From the NCBI GenBank assembly GCA_028023455.1, contig JAQFVV010000451.1, positions 1-64,000 of the forward strand: 64,000 nt of DNA, read 5' to 3'. Below the pieces are notes generated by a model that searched no databases, had not been told where the DNA came from, and saw only the letters and a list, made by a program, of their open reading frames with translations. Source of the DNA: Epiperipatus broadwayi. Taxonomy: Eukaryota > Onychophora > Udeonychophora > Euonychophora > Peripatidae. Below, in pieces: positions 60,823 through 64,000 of this stretch (position 1 is the first letter of the stretch; every line of letters begins with the position of its first letter). The position numbers and the translations under genes were made by a program.

Positions 60823-62608
60823 AAACACAAAAACTTAAAAGTGAAGTTAAAAAAGAGAAGTTATAAATAAATATAATAAAAATAAGCTAAACGTTTTCGA
60901 GGATCTATGCCTCATAATTGTAGCTTTCTTAAAAATACATAATAAAATATATACAAAGATATATAAATTAGCATGTGTTACATGGACCATTTCTTCAATA
61001 TATCAAAGCAAGTGTCTTTTCTATTTATAGCATTAATATTTCCATTAATATATAATGCTTCTTTTATTTTCCTCTTGTGATCATTTGATTCAGTGCATAT
61101 AATTACAGGATTGGCAGGAGTAAAATTGTGTCCAGATTTCATGGAATGCTCCAAGAATACAGAAGATATATTGTTGTTATTCTGAGCTCTCTTGTAAGTG
61201 TATAAGTGTCAAGCAAGCCTAGTATTAATAGTAGCTTTAGTTTCACCATAATATACAGCAAGACATTTTTCTTGAGGACATGAAATGGAATATACTACAT
61301 GTGGGATGAATGAATGATCAATATGATCTTTTGAGTTGTTGAAATTAGGAGGAGTTCTAAATCCAATTTTAAACTTATTGAATAATGCTTTAGTTAGTTT
61401 GTTAGATATTTTAGAAATGTAAGGAATAGTAATTCTAGGAAGTTGAATATGTGGTACAATATTATTTATTTTATTATGGAATTTAGTAATATTATTTTTA
61501 ACAGATTTAAATTTAAAACCTGCTGTCAATAAATCTTTAATAAAATTATTCAGATTTTCTTTTCTGTCTGCTTCATATTTACAAAGATGCAAATTTCTAA
61601 ATAAGAAAGAATTTAAACCAGCAAATTTGTGTGATGCAGGTGAGTTAGATTTAGGGTGAATACAGCTTCTAATTTCAAAAGGCTTAATCTATACTGGTAA
61701 TATTTCTTGATAATGAAAGGTCAAGATATTTAATTTCTTTGTTGTTATTTTCATATACAATGCTAAGTGATAAATTAGATAAACTTTGAAGTTTTTCTCA
61801 TATATGTAAAATATTATCCGTAGAGGAAATAATAAATATATCATCCACATACCGAATATATGTAAAATCAAGAGTGGAATTGTAATATTTCGGTATTATA
61901 GAGCTCTCAAATTTATTTAAGTAGACATTAGATAAAATGCCACTGACAGGTAATCCCATTGGCCATCCATCTTTCATAGTATACCACTTATTTTCAAAGA
62001 GTGTAAAAATGTGCAAATCAAACCAAGAAAGAAAAGCAACAATAAATTTAACTCTATTAATAGGGCAATGTGTTTTCAAAAGTTTTCATGCACTATTTGA
62101 ATGGATAATTTTCTATTAATAGATCCATATAATTCTTTCACATCCATAGTAGCCATAGTGGATGTATTCATAAGTTGAATATTTTTAATTTTAGAAATAA
62201 ATTGGAAAGAAGAATTGATAGTATATAAGCCAAAATTAATATATTCTATAAGAAATTGATTTACCAATTTGGCTGCTTCAAAATAATGCACTCCACCAAA
62301 ATCCATCATCAATCTTAATGGTTCACTTGGCTTATGTAATTTAAAATTGGCAAACATTCGGGAGGTCTAGTGGAAGAAGGATAAATCTTATAATATTCAG
62401 ATTTAGTAATATCTTTGTCTTTAAATTTTCGAACACATTAATGATAAATTTATCTCTATCTATTTTAATATTAAAGTTATTATCTTGTATTAGTTTTAAT
62501 ATCTTAATTTGATCATACATTTTACTTTTATAATCTATATTATTTAGCAAAACAAAACGGTTGCCTTTATCTTCCCTAAGGCAAGTAATATTGTAAGATA
62601 TAAAATAT
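60823..62608 (-). mobile_element. Penelope-like element, 5'-truncated, with 13-bp target duplication
   Basis: The 1786-bp insert reads on the minus strand, opposite to the LINE it interrupts. The flanking 13-bp duplication is perfect. In order it contains a reverse transcriptase (about 62550-61800), a linker and a GIY-YIG endonuclease (61600-60985), then an AT-rich 3' part. Full Penelope-like elements are roughly 2.5-3.5 kb, so the start is missing. No second LTR-like copy is seen, and no hammerhead ribozyme core could be made out. It is the latest insertion in this locus. Confidence 0.9.
60985..62560 (-). pseudogene. Penelope-like RT plus GIY-YIG polyprotein, broken
   Basis: On the minus strand the order is: PSEPLRLMMDFGG and MATMDVKELYGSINRKL (62357-62076; motif A Asp-Val-x-x-Leu-Tyr), then DGWPMGLPVSGILSNVYLNK (motif B) and YIRYVDDIFII (catalytic Asp pair, near 61855), then a linker with FKIGFRTPP and VYSISCPQEKC, then VYYGETKATINTRLA (GIY-YIG Tyr, Gly and Arg) with a TGA, probably once CGA, directly after. 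The frame resumes HLYTYKRAQNNNNIS, FLEHSMKSGHNF and KRKIKEALYI (C-terminal Glu), ending near 60985. Catalytic residues of both domains are largely kept, but two frame changes and the stop inactivate it. The protein would prime and insert its own RNA using GIY-YIG cleavage. Confidence 0.9.
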
Positions 62609-62621
62609 TGTCAGTATACTT

Positions 62622-63264
62622 GTATAAAAGGTAGGATGATTGTGTTAGGAGGATTGTTGAGTGTTATAATAGTAAGGAATGGGATAAAAGAATAGAAGCA
62701 TTAATAAAAAAGAGGGAGTTGGAGAGATGGAGAACTAGTATGGAGGGTAAGAAGAGTTTAAATATATATAGAAGTAAACGGAACATTGCATGCTAGTTAA
62801 TTTTTGATAATAGTAAGGAAAGTAGTTTATTGTTTAAGACTCAAATGGGCTCTTTAGCAACAAGAGAATATACATGTAAATGGAAAACTATGGGTGATTT
62901 AGTGTGCAAATTGTGTAAGGAAGGTATATTAGGTATCTGTTGATTGAATGTAAATGCTTGAAAGCAAAAAGAGTATAGATAATGAAGTTATGGGAGAATA
63001 GATATGAACAAAGTTTATTATACAGAAAGTGAGTTATTGGTTTTTATGCTGGGGTTGCGAAAAGATAAGGGGGATTTAGATATAAAGGCCATAGAGTTGA
63101 CAAATATTATGTTGTGGAAATGGGATGGGACAGAATATGGGAAGACTTAGAGTGGGGAATGGAAAATAAAGTGGCTAACAGGTTTATCTAGGCATAGTTG
63201 CTGAGATATTCTTGACTTCGTTTAAGGAGAAGCCAAAATACATCCACATCACATTACATCACAT
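62622..63264 (+). pseudogene. LINE C-terminal region and 3' tail, resumed
   Basis: Continuing after the insertion, the translation gives RRIVECYNSKEWDKRIEALI, ELERWRTSMEGKKSLNIYR, LLFKTQMGSLATREYTCKW and VCKLCKEGI, the last a Cys-x2-Cys remnant of the terminal zinc region. Several stops follow. The 3' untranslated tail starts near 63165. Its words also occur at 13300 and 27550. Confidence 0.75.
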
Positions 63265-64000
63265 AGACTTAAGGTTATGGCCTTAATTCATATTACTTGC
63301 AAGTATGCGCTTAGAAAATTATTAATTACAATTCTAAATTAATTGTAATATATAAGCATTGCAATTGACTTCAAGAGAAGTTCACGCGACATAAGTCACC
63401 AATAAAAGAAGGTTGTGTTGACATATACATCACATTTTTCGCACGTTATATAGCGGGGAAATTCTTTAAGTAAATCCGAATGTACAGTAGGTATGGTTTA
63501 CTTAACAAATTCTCATTTATATTAAGGTATGGAAAATCTTACCACATAATTATTTCAAATACTGTTTTTCAATCACATGATGTCTTCAATAACATTATAT
63601 ATAGATACTACACTTAGTATTTATTTTTTCTCTATTAAATGATTTCTAAAAGAGCAAGTTTAAAATTAAAAAATATAGTACAACTTTGAAGGAAAAGAAA
63701 AATTAGATTTAAAACTTAATTAAAATAGTATCCCAGTAAAGATTTCATTTAATGATTTTTTAAAAATTAGATAGTCAAAAGAATTCTGCAATTGTATTTT
63801 GAATTGTTTTAAAACAATTTACTCACAAATATAAAAATTATTTTTGATTAATGATCCATTTTAAGATATTAAAGAATTTGATAAATGATTTTTTTTCTAT
63901 TTTCGTTGAAATGGGAACAAGTTTCAGAGATATAAAAAGAAAATATATTAATAACATTTTAACAATTTGATAAAAGAAAAAGCACATGAAAGTATCTAGG
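63265..64000. other. No feature recognised
   Basis: AT-rich DNA to the end of the window; no frame or repeat noted. Confidence 0.5.

Larger units (their letters stand above)
58100..63264 (+). mobile_element. LINE (APE endonuclease-RT), split by a Penelope insertion
   Basis: Two parts form one element: 58100-60822 (endonuclease, linker, reverse transcriptase, thumb) and 62622-63264 (C-terminal part and 3' tail). The junctions carry the 13-bp duplication tgtcagtatactt of the inserted element (60810-60822 and 62609-62621), and removing the insert rejoins the element. The start is 5'-truncated within the endonuclease. The 3' end (63171-63264) is tagged by agattcttgacttcg-like sequence and an acatcacat-type repeat, and this tail is also found inside the Tigger-type elements at 13300 and 27550. 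The sense strand is very poor in C. The purine-rich bias and motif wording resemble LINEs I associate with chelicerates (weak inference). Confidence 0.85.

Noticed and set aside
60850-60960. Hammerhead ribozyme in the Penelope 3' region
   Set aside because: Penelope-like elements often carry one, but I could not find the CUGAUGA and GAAA core in proper order on the minus strand.
1-64000. Bacterial or organellar origin
   Set aside because: No dense coding, no operons, no rRNA or organellar genes; retrotransposons with target duplications and poly(A) mark nuclear eukaryotic DNA.

Overview
This window is almost entirely non-coding, AT-rich eukaryotic DNA (about three quarters A+T by eye) packed with decayed transposable elements. 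No complete host gene, rRNA, functional tRNA, operon or CRISPR array is visible. The transposon mix is RTE-like, Jockey-like and other non-LTR LINEs, Penelope-like elements with GIY-YIG domains, pogo/Tigger, Merlin, mariner and hAT DNA transposons, and tRNA-related SINEs. Together with long gene-free stretches, it points to an invertebrate metazoan with a repeat-rich genome. The LINE at 58-63 kb has the style of elements I associate with chelicerates, but that is a weak inference and I do not name a species.

Layout. 1-8.5 kb is AT-rich DNA with only small tandem repeats. 8.5-16 kb holds two copies of a minus-strand Jockey-like LINE 3' end, two RTE-like 3' ends, a 971-bp Tigger-type element lying precisely inside the second LINE copy, and a Merlin element with a broken transposase. 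17.3-18.2 kb is a broken pogo/Tigger transposase. 19-26 kb contains an inverted RTE fragment, a 386-bp inverted-repeat element, a SINE-like family with tRNA-like boxes, a head-to-head pair of Penelope GIY-YIG ends, and an RTE element whose endonuclease and reverse transcriptase parts seem split by these insertions. 26.6-28.7 kb has a small LINE fragment, a second copy of the Tigger-type element and a tandem SINE dimer with a target-site duplication. 29-38.6 kb has a tRNA-related SINE, a poly(A) LINE with 15-bp target-site duplication, a complete hAT MITE, satellites, one unexplained minus-strand ORF and a 155-bp fold-back element. 39-53 kb is mostly featureless apart from a microsatellite, a tRNA-Glu-like retrosequence, a mariner pseudogene, a short satellite and fold-back repeats. 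53.3-56.7 kb is rich in hairpins and contains another Penelope fragment. 58.1-63.3 kb is one LINE copy split by a Penelope-like element with a perfect 13-bp target-site duplication.

No element here looks able to move: every reading frame is broken. The value of the window is the nested record of insertions and several unusual structures: a DNA transposon family carrying a LINE 3' tail in both copies, inverted Penelope ends, an in-frame 51-codon duplication in a dead LINE, and several classes of long hairpin. Boundaries given without a target-site duplication are approximate.
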